The notes: a model not told the origin generated them from the letters alone. A stretch of DNA of 56,027 nucleotides from an uncultured Clostridia bacterium (GCA_944345365.1 CALVMJ010000006.1:1-56027), one strand, 5' to 3'. Shown: positions 1 through 8,840, counted from the stretch's first letter. Numbers and translations are program-made.

Positions 1-53
1 TTCTGTTTCTCAATAAGCTTATAATAAATTCTTATCAATTTATCTTTTTTCAT
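1..53 (-). CDS. Possible 5' end of a leftward gene (partial)
   Basis: An ATG at 53 on the minus strand opens a frame of 17 codons (beginning MKKDKLIRIYYKL) that runs off the left edge. A TATTAT -10-like box lies 7 nt upstream of the ATG and there is no Shine-Dalgarno, like the leaderless genes elsewhere in the window; the -35 (ATGAAA) is weak. The protein cannot be identified from so short a piece. It may be a gene of an integrated element, because the tRNA scar at 562-606 lies between it and the conserved chromosome. It could also be chance. Confidence 0.3.
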   Translation of the reverse strand, partial: MKKDKLIRIYYKLIEKQ

Positions 54-456
54 TATTTAAATAATACCACATTTTTCTGTGAATTTCATTATTTTTTATA
101 TAAGTTATCAAAATTTAATAATTTTTAGTTTTAAATTTTTTTTACATTTTTACTATAAAGCCAATAAAGCTATTTAATTCATCAGAAAATGTAACAAGAT
201 TCGTAATTACGTATGTTATGTTGTTAAGAATTTTTAAATCTGTCATAACGACGCATTATTTAATAAAAAAGGATTAATTTCTTTGATTTGCGGCATGAAA
301 ATTATTACTATAGGAAAAAATTAGTTGATAGAAAATTTAAATTTCACCATTGCCTAAGAACCTGTGCTTAATTTTTGCAAAGTTTGTGAAATTTGTGTTG
401 TTTTGTGATGCGTTTTTATGTTTTGCTTTCGTTTGATATTGTATATTAAAAGACAC
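54..456. other. AT-rich stretch with no gene seen
   Basis: No reading frame of useful length, no tRNA and no clear repeat is visible on either strand. The stretch ends in a rho-independent terminator (457-495), so some rightward transcript, possibly non-coding, may cross it. Confidence 0.5.
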
Positions 457-495
457 AGTCTAATTGCCTTATTTTATAAGGAGTTTAGACTTTTT
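457..495 (+). terminator. Rho-independent terminator upstream of the tRNA-Arg scar
   Basis: Outer stem AGTCTAA/TTAGACT (457-463 with 485-491), inner stem CCTTAT/ATAAGG (467-472 with 476-481), loop TTT, followed by TTTTT. There is no coding sequence directly upstream inside the window, so it would end a transcript from the left or an unrecognised small RNA. Confidence 0.6.
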
Positions 496-561
496 GGTAT
501 TTGATAAAATATGATAAAAAATGGTGTAAAAATAGTAAATTACAGCATTTTAAAGTGCTTG

Positions 562-606
562 CTACGGAACGAAAGGTCAGGGGTTCGAATCCCTTGCGAC
601 GCACCA
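562..606 (+). pseudogene. 3' half of a tRNA-Arg(ACG), probable attachment-site scar
   Basis: From the anticodon loop onward the sequence is a proper tRNA: loop CTACGGA with anticodon ACG at 564-566, anticodon-stem 3' strand ACGAA, variable loop AGGTC, T arm AGGGG-TTCGAAT-CCCTT, acceptor 3' strand GCGACGC, discriminator A and CCA at 604-606. The 5' half is missing: the bases before the loop (GCTTG) cannot pair with ACGAA, and no GCGTCGC acceptor strand lies upstream. Elements that integrate in tRNA genes typically leave such a 3' fragment at one junction. The original terminator still follows it. An ordinary deletion is the alternative. Confidence 0.8.
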
Positions 607-637
607 AAAAAGTGATATATGAATATCACTTTTTTTT
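605..637 (+). terminator. Terminator of the former tRNA-Arg gene
   Basis: Stem AGTGATAT/ATATCACT (611-618 with 623-630), loop ATGA, extended by A-T pairs and ending in a run of T. It begins directly after the CCA end of the tRNA fragment. Confidence 0.8.
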
Positions 638-746
638 ATTTCATTTTTATTATAAATAAATTTCATTGAAAATAGTTTTATTCTTTAACTTTTTTTCAAT
701 AAGTTTTTTTATTACGGTTTTTTCTTTGATATAAAGTTACCAATTC

Positions 747-1064
747 CTAGGAATTCAATTTTTCGATTTCGAATATGTCTTGCAAATCTATTTTTAATCC
801 ATCTATTTCAATTCTGTTTTTTTCGATGTCTATTTTTATTTGACCTTGTGCCTGTTTGTAATACCCCTCTTTAAAATAGATTATTTTAACCTTTTCTCTT
901 TTATTTAAGTTAATTATGATTTTAGACATCTCTTCGGCTTTTTCCTCACTAATTTCCCCTCTTTGAACTCTTTCATGGTTTAATTCCTTTATTCTTAAAG
1001 CTTCCTGCAATCCTTTTAAGGCGTCAAATGGAGCAAATTGCTTTGCCCTGTCTGTTCTATCCAT
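747..1064 (-). CDS. yolD: YolD-like family protein
   Basis: A protein of 105 residues starting MDRTDRAKQFAPFDALKG, the typical N-terminus of clostridial YolD-like proteins, which are encoded next to Y-family translesion polymerases. Biochemical function is not established; the family is regarded as an accessory of UvrX/UmuC-type polymerases. The frame extends further upstream, but the ATG at 1064 is chosen because AGGAGAGGAG precedes it and it falls 1 nt after the polymerase stop codon (TAA A ATG), giving tight translational coupling. The longer frame would overlap the polymerase by over 100 nt. Confidence 0.85.
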   Translation of the reverse strand: MDRTDRAKQFAPFDALKGLQEALRIKELNHERVQRGEISEEKAEEMSKIIINLNKREKVKIIYFKEGYYKQAQGQIKIDIEKNRIEIDGLKIDLQDIFEIEKLNS

Positions 1065-1065
1065 T

Positions 1066-2337
1066 TTACTCCTCTCCTGCATTATGCCCTCCAACCATTT
1101 TATTTCTTTCTCTTCCAGTTGCATTTTTCTTATAATCAATTCCTTTAAGGATACTGTTTTTGCCGTACTTTTCGTGAACATTTAGTATGCTTTTAACAAG
1201 TTTTTTTTCTTTTTCAATTTCGACTAAATCGGTAAGCAAATCATAACTTTCATTTATTTTTGGACTAACACTCGAAAAGGTTATTTCAATTTTTCTAATC
1301 GGCCTTTGCTTGTCCACCTTTTCATCAAAAATTTTTTCAAACTCTTTTCCTATAATTGAAAAAAGGTTTGTGGTTACATTAAGCCTTCTTGTTCCTTTTG
1401 CAAAATCTCCTTTTTTGTCACCATAACCAACACCTAGATGAATTGATTTTGTTACATATCCCCTCTTAAATAAATTGTAGCACCCAGATTGCACCATTTC
1501 CTGCATAACCATTTTCCCATCGTTAAAGGAATAGTTTTTGGGTAAAATTTGAGAATTAGAAAATGACTTTTTCTTAGTCTTATATTTTTTTATATCTTTC
1601 ATTGTGCAACTTTCTCTTCCATATGCGTGGTCAATAAGAAGTTCTGCATTAATTCCAAACTCCTTGTACAATATGTTTTCATCTGCTGTTGCTATTGCTT
1701 CCATATCATAAATGCCAAACTTTGCAAGCCTGTTGCTTATGCCATTGGAAATTCCCCAAAAATCTGTTAATGGTTTATGATTCCAAAGAGTTTTTACAAA
1801 TTTTTCTTCGGTAAGCCAGCCTATTTTATCATAACTGTTTTTTGCAGTAATATCCAAGGCAATTTTTGCAAGATACAAATTTGTTCCAATTCCAACGCTA
1901 CAAGGAATATGAAGTTTGTCGTAAATTTCGTCCATAAGTTTTTTAGCAAAATCTTTTGCTTTTATTTTATAAATTTTTAGATAATCAGTAACATCTAAAA
2001 AGCTTTCATCAATGGAATAAACATGTATATCGTTTTTATCAATATATTTTAAATATATTGCGTAAATTTCTGAGGCATATTCAATATATTTTTTCATTCT
2101 TGGCTTAACTACCAAAAATTTTATGCTTTTTGGAATTTCAAAAAGCCTGCATCTGTTCTTTACGCCCAACTCTTTTAAAGCTGGAGTAACTGCAAGACAG
2201 ACTGTTTTTTCCGTTCTTTCTTCATCTGCTACAACAAGCTTTTCTTTCATTGGATCAAGACCTCTCTCAGCACACTCAACAGACGCAAAAAAGGATTTCA
2301 TATCAATAACAAAATAACATCTTTTCCTTTCTTCCAT
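1066..2337 (-). CDS. Y-family translesion DNA polymerase (UmuC/UvrX/DinB type)
   Basis: A protein of 423 residues. It has the Y-family N-terminal motif FVIDMKSFFASVEC with the first metal-binding Asp, and YSIDESFLDVT with the second Asp-Glu pair, then the little-finger region and the C-terminal KYGKNSILKG...TGRERN-type tail seen in the UmuC-like clostridial branch rather than DinB proper. It copies damaged DNA at low fidelity during SOS-type responses. The start has a strong GGGGAGG Shine-Dalgarno. It lies 68 nt after tilS on the same strand, with a TATAAT but a poor -35 in the gap, and is followed by yolD. No convincing LexA box was found upstream. Confidence 0.93.
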   Translation of the reverse strand: MEERKRCYFVIDMKSFFASVECAERGLDPMKEKLVVADEERTEKTVCLAVTPALKELGVKNRCRLFEIPKSIKFLVVKPRMKKYIEYASEIYAIYLKYIDKNDIHVYSIDESFLDVTDYLKIYKIKAKDFAKKLMDEIYDKLHIPCSVGIGTNLYLAKIALDITAKNSYDKIGWLTEEKFVKTLWNHKPLTDFWGISNGISNRLAKFGIYDMEAIATADENILYKEFGINAELLIDHAYGRESCTMKDIKKYKTKKKSFSNSQILPKNYSFNDGKMVMQEMVQSGCYNLFKRGYVTKSIHLGVGYGDKKGDFAKGTRRLNVTTNLFSIIGKEFEKIFDEKVDKQRPIRKIEITFSSVSPKINESYDLLTDLVEIEKEKKLVKSILNVHEKYGKNSILKGIDYKKNATGRERNKMVGGHNAGEE

Positions 2338-2405
2338 TTTTCCTCCCCAAAAAGAGAATATATATGTTATTTTTTCATTATATTAAGTTTATTATCCATT
2401 ATTAT

Positions 2406-3737
2406 TTATTTTTTTACACTTACTGAAACAACACTTTTTGTATTTTCATCAATTCTTACACTTTCAGAAATTTCAAGTCCTGCTATTGCAAGAATATTAT
2501 TTTCATCGGCAAGGACAGGAAGAAATTTCCTTTCTCTTTGAGGAATTTTTTTGTCTATTAGGTAACTTTTAAGTTTTTTTGTTCCTCCACCAAACTTTGT
2601 GAAAACATCTCCATCTTTTCTAAATCTCCAAACGGCTTCTTTTGGGATTTTTTTGTAATCTAAATAAATACACTTTTTATTTAAGTCAACAACTTTTGCT
2701 CTTTTTATTACAATTTTTCCATAATTTGGAACATCAATCTCCCCAAACTTAAATTCACATGAAAAATCGACTTCCTCTTTGTGTTTATTTAAAAGAGTGA
2801 TATACTCATATTCCTTTATAGCAAAAACATCAAATGGGAGTTTTATTTTTGATCCGTTTTCAGCATTCATTGCCAAATCTTTTATCAATTCAATGTGTTT
2901 CTTTTCAAAATCCTTAGTAACACCTATGTTTTTTAACACTTTAATTAAAAGACGATTAACTATTGGCGATTGATAAATAAAGTAGCTTCTTGGTATTCTT
3001 GCAATTCCTTCGTCATATAAAACTGCATAGTCAAAAACAGACTGATTGATAAAATCGTCATCTTCTCCAACCGTTTTTCCAAAGGAGACAATTGCCTTTT
3101 CAGCTCCTGGCCACCTTTCACAAATTTGAGGAAGAAGAATATTTCTTACAAAATTTCTGTTGTATGAATTATCTTTATTTGATGAATCTTCAACGAAATC
3201 TATGTTGTTGTTTGTAATGTAGTCGTTTATTTCTTTCTTAGAAACTTCAAGAATTGGTCTTATAAAAACTTTATCTCTAACAGCACTCATTCCTCTCGCG
3301 CCAGCTATACCTGCACCTCTGAAAATGTGCATAAGAATTGTTTCTGCCTGATCGCTTTCGTGATGAGCAAGGGCAATTTTGTCAACTACGCCTCTTTTTA
3401 TTAAGGACTTAAATATTTCATACCTGCCATCTCTTGCCGATGTTTCAATGCTTTCCTTTTTTTCCTTTGCTAGCTTAGGGGCATCAATCTTAAACTTATA
3501 TGACCTTACACCAATCTCCTTGCATTTTTTCATTACAAACTCTGCTTCATCTGTGCTTTCTTCCCTGATTCCGTGATTGACATGTATTGCAACAACTTCA
3601 AAATCTAGCTCTTCTTGAAGAGATTGAAGTTTGTATAACAAAGCCATTGAGTCACTTCCACCACTTACTCCAACTCCAATAACCTCACCCGGTTTAATTA
3701 ATTCATTTTCAATAATAAAATCTTTTACTCTTTCCAT
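2406..3737 (-). CDS. tilS: tRNA(Ile)-lysidine synthetase
   Basis: TilS uses ATP and lysine to convert C34 of tRNA-Ile(CAU) to lysidine, so that the tRNA reads AUA and is charged with isoleucine; it is essential in most bacteria. The PP-loop motif SGGSDSMALL is near residue 25, followed by the N-type ATPase core (HVNHGIREES, HHESDQAETILM, RPILEVSKKEI) and the TilS C-terminal domain. The frame is open to 3779, but a promoter (TTGCAA-17-TATAAT, -10 at 3752-3747) lies inside that extension, so the ATG at 3737 (MERVKDF) is taken; that gives 443 residues and a near-leaderless mRNA. The rightward FAD oxidoreductase diverges from it. Confidence 0.93.
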   Translation of the reverse strand: MERVKDFIIENELIKPGEVIGVGVSGGSDSMALLYKLQSLQEELDFEVVAIHVNHGIREESTDEAEFVMKKCKEIGVRSYKFKIDAPKLAKEKKESIETSARDGRYEIFKSLIKRGVVDKIALAHHESDQAETILMHIFRGAGIAGARGMSAVRDKVFIRPILEVSKKEINDYITNNNIDFVEDSSNKDNSYNRNFVRNILLPQICERWPGAEKAIVSFGKTVGEDDDFINQSVFDYAVLYDEGIARIPRSYFIYQSPIVNRLLIKVLKNIGVTKDFEKKHIELIKDLAMNAENGSKIKLPFDVFAIKEYEYITLLNKHKEEVDFSCEFKFGEIDVPNYGKIVIKRAKVVDLNKKCIYLDYKKIPKEAVWRFRKDGDVFTKFGGGTKKLKSYLIDKKIPQRERKFLPVLADENNILAIAGLEISESVRIDENTKSVVSVSVKK

Positions 3738-3746
3738 AGTAAATTG

Positions 3747-3775
3747 ATTATACACCAATAAATCACAATTTGCAA
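3747..3775 (-). promoter_or_regulatory. tilS promoter, near-leaderless
   Basis: TTGCAA (3775-3770), 17 bp spacer, TATAAT (3752-3747), then 9 nt to the ATG at 3737. Predicted transcription start is 2-3 nt before the ATG and no Shine-Dalgarno is possible. Confidence 0.65.
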
Positions 3776-3872
3776 GCAAAAGATAAATTATCGCTATTTG
3801 ATTAAATTTTTGTATATGATTTTTTGTTTAAACTTTCTTTTCTTTGTTAAGAATTAAAGAAAAGGAGTTTTT

Positions 3873-5078
3873 ATGGAAGTTGTAAAAGGAAATCCATATT
3901 TTTGTGACTGCGAAAGCAAAATGAAAAATTATCCATACCTAAACAAAAACATTGATTGTGATATACTTATTATAGGAGGAGGAATAAACGGCTGTATTAT
4001 AAACCAACATCTCTCAAAAAAAAAAGATGTAGTTTTGGTTGAAAAGGGACGCCTTGGGTTTTGCTGTTCTTCTTGTGCAACAGCCCTTTTAGAATATCAA
4101 CTCGACGATTTTGCCAAAGATTTAAAAAAAGATCTTAAACCAACTGATGTTGTTAAGATCTACAAAATGGGGCTTAAATCAATTCAGGAAATTAAACAAT
4201 TTGTAAATAAGCATGGAAACCATTGCGAATTTTCTTTAAAAAGTTCCTTTGTTTATACAAAAAGTTTTTTTGATATTTCAAAATTTAAAAAAGAATATGT
4301 TTTTAGAAAGCAAAACGGCTTTAAGGTTAAGTTTATAAATAAGAAAAATAATCCCTTTCCTTTTAAAGTGAAGGCAGGCCTTTTTTGCGAAAATGGAGGG
4401 GCTGAGTTTAATCCATACCTCTTTTGCAAGCAACTAATCGAAAGCTCTTCAAACCAAGACAAAATTTTTGAACACACTGAGATAGACATGCTCGAAAGAA
4501 AGGGAGAAAAAATTATTGCAAAAACTAATTATGGCAACATAATTAGTTGCAATAAAGTGATTATTTCCACCGGCTTCGATGAAAAAATTACTCCGGAGAA
4601 GAATTTAAGCGAAAAATTTGTTTCTTACACTATAGTTACAAATAAAATAGAGGGTTTTTCTTGGTTTGATAAAACTTTAATACAAGACTTTTGTGATCCT
4701 TATCACTATCTAAGACTTCTTCCCGACGACCGAATTATTTTTGGTGGAGAAGATTCCCCATATAATTTAAAAAAACCAATAAATGAAAAGCTTGCAAAGA
4801 AAAAATATATTTTACTTGAAAAATATCTTTTAAAACTTTTTCCGGTCTTAAAAAACAAGATTAAGGTTGAGTATAAATTCTGTGGGCTTTTTGGCTTTAC
4901 TGATAACAACTTAGGAGTTATAGGCAAAAGCCTTAATGATGATAAAATATTATACTTTTTAAGTTGTGGTGCAAACGGAATAATAAATGCAATGTTTGGC
5001 AGACATTTAATTGAAGATATTTTGGAAAATAAAAAAAATGAGCTAGAGCCACTTTTCTCACCTAAGCGATTACTCTAA
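3873..5078 (+). CDS. FAD-dependent oxidoreductase (DAO family)
   Basis: A protein of 401 residues. The dinucleotide-binding motif ILIIGGGINGC is near residues 31-41 and is followed by an acidic/basic end of beta-2 (VVLVEKGRLG). The C-terminal part (LRLLPDDRIIFGGED, then GLFGFTDNNLGVIG and LSCGANGIINAMFG) matches glycine/D-amino-acid oxidase-type FAD proteins. The substrate is unknown; the related family oxidises amines or amino acids. It has several cysteines, including a CCSSC cluster just after the FAD motif. The start has AAAGGAG. It ends 9 nt inside the 3' end of the convergent hydrolase gene. Confidence 0.85.
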   Translation: MEVVKGNPYFCDCESKMKNYPYLNKNIDCDILIIGGGINGCIINQHLSKKKDVVLVEKGRLGFCCSSCATALLEYQLDDFAKDLKKDLKPTDVVKIYKMGLKSIQEIKQFVNKHGNHCEFSLKSSFVYTKSFFDISKFKKEYVFRKQNGFKVKFINKKNNPFPFKVKAGLFCENGGAEFNPYLFCKQLIESSSNQDKIFEHTEIDMLERKGEKIIAKTNYGNIISCNKVIISTGFDEKITPEKNLSEKFVSYTIVTNKIEGFSWFDKTLIQDFCDPYHYLRLLPDDRIIFGGEDSPYNLKKPINEKLAKKKYILLEKYLLKLFPVLKNKIKVEYKFCGLFGFTDNNLGVIGKSLNDDKILYFLSCGANGIINAMFGRHLIEDILENKKNELEPLFSPKRLL

Positions 5079-6005
5079 CTCTTTAAGCCATTTTGTTACT
5101 TTCTCCTCATATATTTTTGTTGCCTGAACATAACTTCCTGCATGAGACGCCCCTTCAACCAGTAAAATATCCTTTTTGACTTTGGTTGCGTCAAAATTTT
5201 CTTGACTCATTCTAAACGGAACTAATCTGTCTGCCGTGCCATGAATAAACAAAATTGGGGTTTTACTTTTTCTAACTGCCTGTTTGACACATTCGGTTTT
5301 TAAGTTTCCCTTACAAAAAATTTTGTAATAAAAGCTTATATACCAAATCGTTGGATAAATTGGCATCCTTATCAACTTCATTGTGTTTTTAATTATCTCG
5401 TAGGGACTTGTATATCCACAATCTGCAATAATAGTTTTAACATTTTTTGGAAGATTTTGCCCACTTGCAAGCAAAACCGTCGATGCCCCCATTGAAATTC
5501 CAACTAAAATTGTTTCCTTATTGTTAAATTCTTTATTAGAAAAATTAACCCAATCAACACAATCAAACTTTTCTTTTATTCCAAAAGTTATCGCTCTGCC
5601 CTTACTTTTTCCATGACTCCTTTGATTGACAATCAAAATATTATATCCAAGGCTTTGGTAAAATGGTATCATCGGACTAAAATCATTTCGGGCTGACCCT
5701 CTGTACCCATGAAATAAAATTGCTATTTTATCAGCTCCTTTTGTTTCCAAATAAAATGAAGTTAATTTCAACCCATCTCTACTAATCAAAGTATACTCTT
5801 TAAATTTTTGCTTGTCATACCAATTAAAGGCATCTATCATTCTTTTTTTATCATATCTATATTCCGTATACTTAAAAATAATAGGATTATAATAATTAAG
5901 TTCTTTTAATCTTATATTAGTAACAACAAAACAAAATATTGACCAAATAACAGTCAAAACAAGACAAATTGCAAGTATAATTAATATTATTTGCCAAATA
6001 GTCAT
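5070..6005 (-). CDS. Membrane-anchored alpha/beta hydrolase
   Basis: A protein of 311 residues. Residues about 4-27 form one transmembrane helix, so the enzyme is tethered to the membrane. The fold shows the HGYRGSARND oxyanion region, the nucleophile elbow GISMGAST (Ser), the acid in HGTADRLVP (Asp) and the histidine in GASHAGSY near the C-terminus. This matches the BAAT/dienelactone-type serine hydrolases annotated as YfhR/Bem46-like in Firmicutes. The natural substrate is not known. It lies 34 nt downstream of the lipoprotein gene and probably shares its promoter. Start has AGAGGTAAAA. Confidence 0.88.
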   Translation of the reverse strand: MTIWQIILIILAICLVLTVIWSIFCFVVTNIRLKELNYYNPIIFKYTEYRYDKKRMIDAFNWYDKQKFKEYTLISRDGLKLTSFYLETKGADKIAILFHGYRGSARNDFSPMIPFYQSLGYNILIVNQRSHGKSKGRAITFGIKEKFDCVDWVNFSNKEFNNKETILVGISMGASTVLLASGQNLPKNVKTIIADCGYTSPYEIIKNTMKLIRMPIYPTIWYISFYYKIFCKGNLKTECVKQAVRKSKTPILFIHGTADRLVPFRMSQENFDATKVKKDILLVEGASHAGSYVQATKIYEEKVTKWLKELE

Positions 6006-6039
6006 TTTTACCTCTTAATTAAGCTATTACCAATATTTT

Positions 6040-6945
6040 CTAACCAAGTAAATTCAGCATGTTTGCTATTTTTGTTTTATTTTCTTCGCTAAATTTTTCT
6101 GCTCCAATTGAAGAATCTGTTATTTCTTTTAAGTGAGAGTTATTGTATCCAAAATTTTTTGACAAGAATAACTGACTCACAATTTTATTTGAAAGAATAA
6201 GCTTATTCAAACCTTTTTCGAGCTTGCTATCCATAAACTTAACCGTTACGTTTGATGTTTCTATGCTCTCATCAGAATCCACGATTGCGTAAGTTGTAAA
6301 GCTTTCAAAATATCCTGCTTTTTCGTCTTTTCCGTTTTTAACAATATAACCTATGGAGGATGTTGTTCCCAAAAGGCTCCTATCAACTTCTACATAGTCT
6401 ATTTCAAAATTTTCTTTATCCTCATATTTTATATTATATTCATAAGTTGTGATTTTGTTATAGTTAGAAAAATCTTCTCCATAAGAATCCTTTACCATTC
6501 TTATGTTTATCTGAGAATCTTTTGATGAGACAAAATACCTATAATCAACAATATCCGAATTATATTCAAGCCATTGATTTGTTTTTATGTCAAGCGAGGT
6601 TAAAAAATAAATTTGTGCAAGTTGATTTTTAACAATTAAGTCTTCAACCTCATCTCTTATTGCTATTCTCTCCTGTGTGGTGTTTGCCTGCACTTCGTCC
6701 ATAATCAAATCCTCAAACACCTTTTTATAATCGGCGTCGGCTATAACAACATTCTTCTTTTCTTCCTCTTTTTTATCTTCTATCTTTAAATCTTCATAGC
6801 CACAAGTCGTCAATATTTGCCCAATTTGATTATGTATGTCTTTTGTTGACAATTCTTCATTTGAACAACCAAACAAAACAAAGCTTGGCAAAATTAAACA
6901 AGCCCCACCAATTCCAAATAACAAACCTTTAACTTTCTTATTCAT
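6040..6945 (-). CDS. Putative lipoprotein of unknown function
   Basis: A protein of 301 residues. The N-terminus is a lipoprotein signal: MNKKVKGLL, a hydrophobic stretch, then the lipobox LFGC with Cys27 as the predicted lipidated residue. The mature part is hydrophilic and has no motif I recognise; it is rich in Asp, Glu, Lys and Asn. It should be exported and attached to the outer face of the membrane. It is first in an operon with the membrane-anchored hydrolase. Start supported by CGGAGGAG 6 nt upstream. Confidence 0.8.
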   Translation of the reverse strand: MNKKVKGLLFGIGGACLILPSFVLFGCSNEELSTKDIHNQIGQILTTCGYEDLKIEDKKEEEKKNVVIADADYKKVFEDLIMDEVQANTTQERIAIRDEVEDLIVKNQLAQIYFLTSLDIKTNQWLEYNSDIVDYRYFVSSKDSQINIRMVKDSYGEDFSNYNKITTYEYNIKYEDKENFEIDYVEVDRSLLGTTSSIGYIVKNGKDEKAGYFESFTTYAIVDSDESIETSNVTVKFMDSKLEKGLNKLILSNKIVSQLFLSKNFGYNNSHLKEITDSSIGAEKFSEENKTKIANMLNLLG

Positions 6946-6964
6946 ATTCTCCTCCGTTTTTTTT

Positions 6965-6992
6965 ATTATACAAGCTTTTCTTTCTTTTTCAA
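6965..6992 (-). promoter_or_regulatory. Promoter of the lipoprotein-hydrolase operon
   Basis: TTGAAA (6992-6987), 16 bp spacer, TATAAT (6970-6965) on the minus strand, about 20 nt before the ATG and upstream of the Shine-Dalgarno. Confidence 0.65.
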
Positions 6993-7189
6993 AATGTTTT
7001 CCTTGTTTTTATTATCTTTGCGAAAAAAACTTTATTATTTAATATGATATATATAATATATAAAGTATGTTTTATTATTTATAGCATTTTGTTTTAATAG
7101 AATCTATTGATTTGTTTGTAAAAAAACTGTCGCCCATCTCATTTTCTGATCATATTTTGGTATTGTAAAGCAACACAAAGGAAAAAATT

Positions 7190-7753
7190 ATGATAGAAAC
7201 TTTTATAATATGTTTAATTCTTTCAATAGATCTTTCAATAATAAGTTTTAGCTATGGTATTTCTAAAATTAAAATTCCTCTTACTTCAATTATTGGAATA
7301 GTTTTTATAAACTTTTTGATTTCAGGTTTGGGAATTTTATTTTCTTATCTTTTTACAAAAATCATAGCCGAAATATATTTCACCTACGCATCAATTATTC
7401 TTATCTTTTTGATTGGTTTGATAAGTTTTGTAAAGGAAATAAAACACAAAAATAATTATTTTGAAAGCTGTCAAGACAAAAATAATGACAAGATTCTTTC
7501 TTTAAAGGAATCCATTTTTCTGGGTTTTGCTCTTTCAATAGATTCTTTTTGTGTTGGTCTTTCATTAAAACATTCTTTTACGATTATTTTCAGTTATTTT
7601 TGCTTTATCTTACTTTTTTCTTTTTCTTCAATCTTGATTTTTTCAAAAATCGGTTACAAAATTTCAAAAAAACCACTAAACCTTTCTTGGCTTAGTGGAA
7701 TTTGCTTAATTATTTTTTCTTTAGTTAAGTTTTTTTTAACTCTATTTTCTTAA
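7190..7753 (+). CDS. ytaF: MntP/YtaF-family membrane protein
   Basis: A protein of 187 residues with six predicted transmembrane helices in two halves. Each half starts with a Leu/Ser-rich helix carrying an Asp (ILSIDLSIISFSYGISK near residue 12 and ALSIDSFCVGLSLKHS near residue 112), the internal duplication typical of MntP manganese exporters and of the sporulation-associated YtaF branch. The SYGISKIKIP stretch resembles YtaF more than MntP. The transported ion is not proven. Shine-Dalgarno AAAGGA. The gene ends 1 nt from the recF stop codon, tail to tail, with no terminator between them. Confidence 0.8.
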   Translation: MIETFIICLILSIDLSIISFSYGISKIKIPLTSIIGIVFINFLISGLGILFSYLFTKIIAEIYFTYASIILIFLIGLISFVKEIKHKNNYFESCQDKNNDKILSLKESIFLGFALSIDSFCVGLSLKHSFTIIFSYFCFILLFSFSSILIFSKIGYKISKKPLNLSWLSGICLIIFSLVKFFLTLFS

Positions 7754-7754
7754 T

Positions 7755-8834
7755 TTAATCAATTTTTCCATCTTTTATAGTAATTATTTTGCAGTTTTCT
7801 ATGTTTTTATCAAAATCTGTGCAGGTTATAAAAGTTTGAGTTCTTGTAGTAAACTTTAATAATTTTTCTCTTCTTTCGCTGTCCAGCTCACTAAAAACAT
7901 CATCTAAAAGTAAAATAGGATACTCCCCTGTTTTTTGTTTCATTATTTCAAGTTCGGCCAGTTTTAGTGATAATGCCACCGTTCTTTGCTGTCCTTGTGA
8001 AGCAAAGTTCTTGACCTCAATTTCATTTAAATAAATATCGATATCATCTCTGTGAGGACCTATAGATGTGTAACCAAGTTTAAAATCTTTTTCGATATTT
8101 TGCTTCAATTTTTTTGCTAAGATCTCGGAATATGTTTGATTTTCGCTTTTTAAACCTTTATATTCCACTCTTAATTTTTCTTTTCCTCCAGAAATGTAAT
8201 CAAGTGCTTTTTCTGCAAATGGAGTTATTTCTTTTATAAATCTTTCCCTTTCTTTAATAATTTTTTCAGCAACATCAACCAAAACTCTGTCCCAAATATC
8301 AATAGTTTGCCTTAAAACCTCTATATCTTTTGTTTCTTTTAATAATTTATTTCTGTTTGCTAAAATTTTTTCATATCTTCTTAATAGGTAAAAATATTTT
8401 TTGTCCGTCTGTGATAGAGATATATTCATAAATTTTCTTCTTTCCTCTGGACTCTCTTTTATAAGTTTAAGTTCATCTGGCGAAAAAAATACAACAGGAA
8501 TTTCCCCTAATAAATCTCCTATCCTAATAATTGAAATTCCATCTATCTTAATGTTTTTCTTTAAAGACTTGGACAAATTTATCTCTATTTTTTGTTTTCG
8601 GTATTTTTTTTGAATTTCTATTTCTATTTTTCCACTTTCTTCTTCCCACTTAATAAGTTCTTTGTCCTTAACACTTTTAAAGCTCTTACCAATACCACAA
8701 AAAAATATTGCCTCCAAAAGATTTGTTTTTCCCTGAGCATTTTTTCCAAGCAAAACATTAATATTTTCAGATAAATCTAAATTTAGGCTTTTGTAATTTC
8801 TAAAATTATTGAGTTTTATATTCGACAAATACAT
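7755..8834 (-). CDS. recF: DNA replication and repair protein RecF
   Basis: A protein of 359 residues. It is an SMC-like ATPase that loads RecA at single-strand gaps with RecO and RecR. Visible motifs: N-terminal MYLSNIKLNNFRNY, Walker A GKNAQGKTNLLEAIFF, ABC-type signature FASQGQQRTVALSLKLAE and Walker B PILLLDDVFSELD. Length is normal. In Bacillus and most Firmicutes recF lies downstream of dnaN on the same strand; here it is on the other side of dnaA and divergent, with a 132 bp gap. There is no Shine-Dalgarno, and the promoter places the transcript start at the ATG. Confidence 0.96.
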   Translation of the reverse strand: MYLSNIKLNNFRNYKSLNLDLSENINVLLGKNAQGKTNLLEAIFFCGIGKSFKSVKDKELIKWEEESGKIEIEIQKKYRKQKIEINLSKSLKKNIKIDGISIIRIGDLLGEIPVVFFSPDELKLIKESPEERRKFMNISLSQTDKKYFYLLRRYEKILANRNKLLKETKDIEVLRQTIDIWDRVLVDVAEKIIKERERFIKEITPFAEKALDYISGGKEKLRVEYKGLKSENQTYSEILAKKLKQNIEKDFKLGYTSIGPHRDDIDIYLNEIEVKNFASQGQQRTVALSLKLAELEIMKQKTGEYPILLLDDVFSELDSERREKLLKFTTRTQTFITCTDFDKNIENCKIITIKDGKID

Positions 8835-8840
8835 AATTAC

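Noticed and set aside
742..755. Perfect palindrome AATTCCTAGGAATT across the yolD stop codon
   Set aside because: No T-run follows on the minus strand and no repeat of it was found, so neither terminator nor operator is supported.
2338..2405. Possible LexA/DinR box upstream of the Y-family polymerase (GAATATATATGTTATT)
   Set aside because: It matches neither the Bacillus CGAACN4GTTCG nor a symmetric GAAC-GTTC box well enough; an AT-rich region gives such half-sites by chance.
7081..7189. Riboswitch (for example manganese-sensing) upstream of the MntP/YtaF gene
   Set aside because: No conserved aptamer core, terminator or strong promoter can be recognised in this short AT-rich leader.
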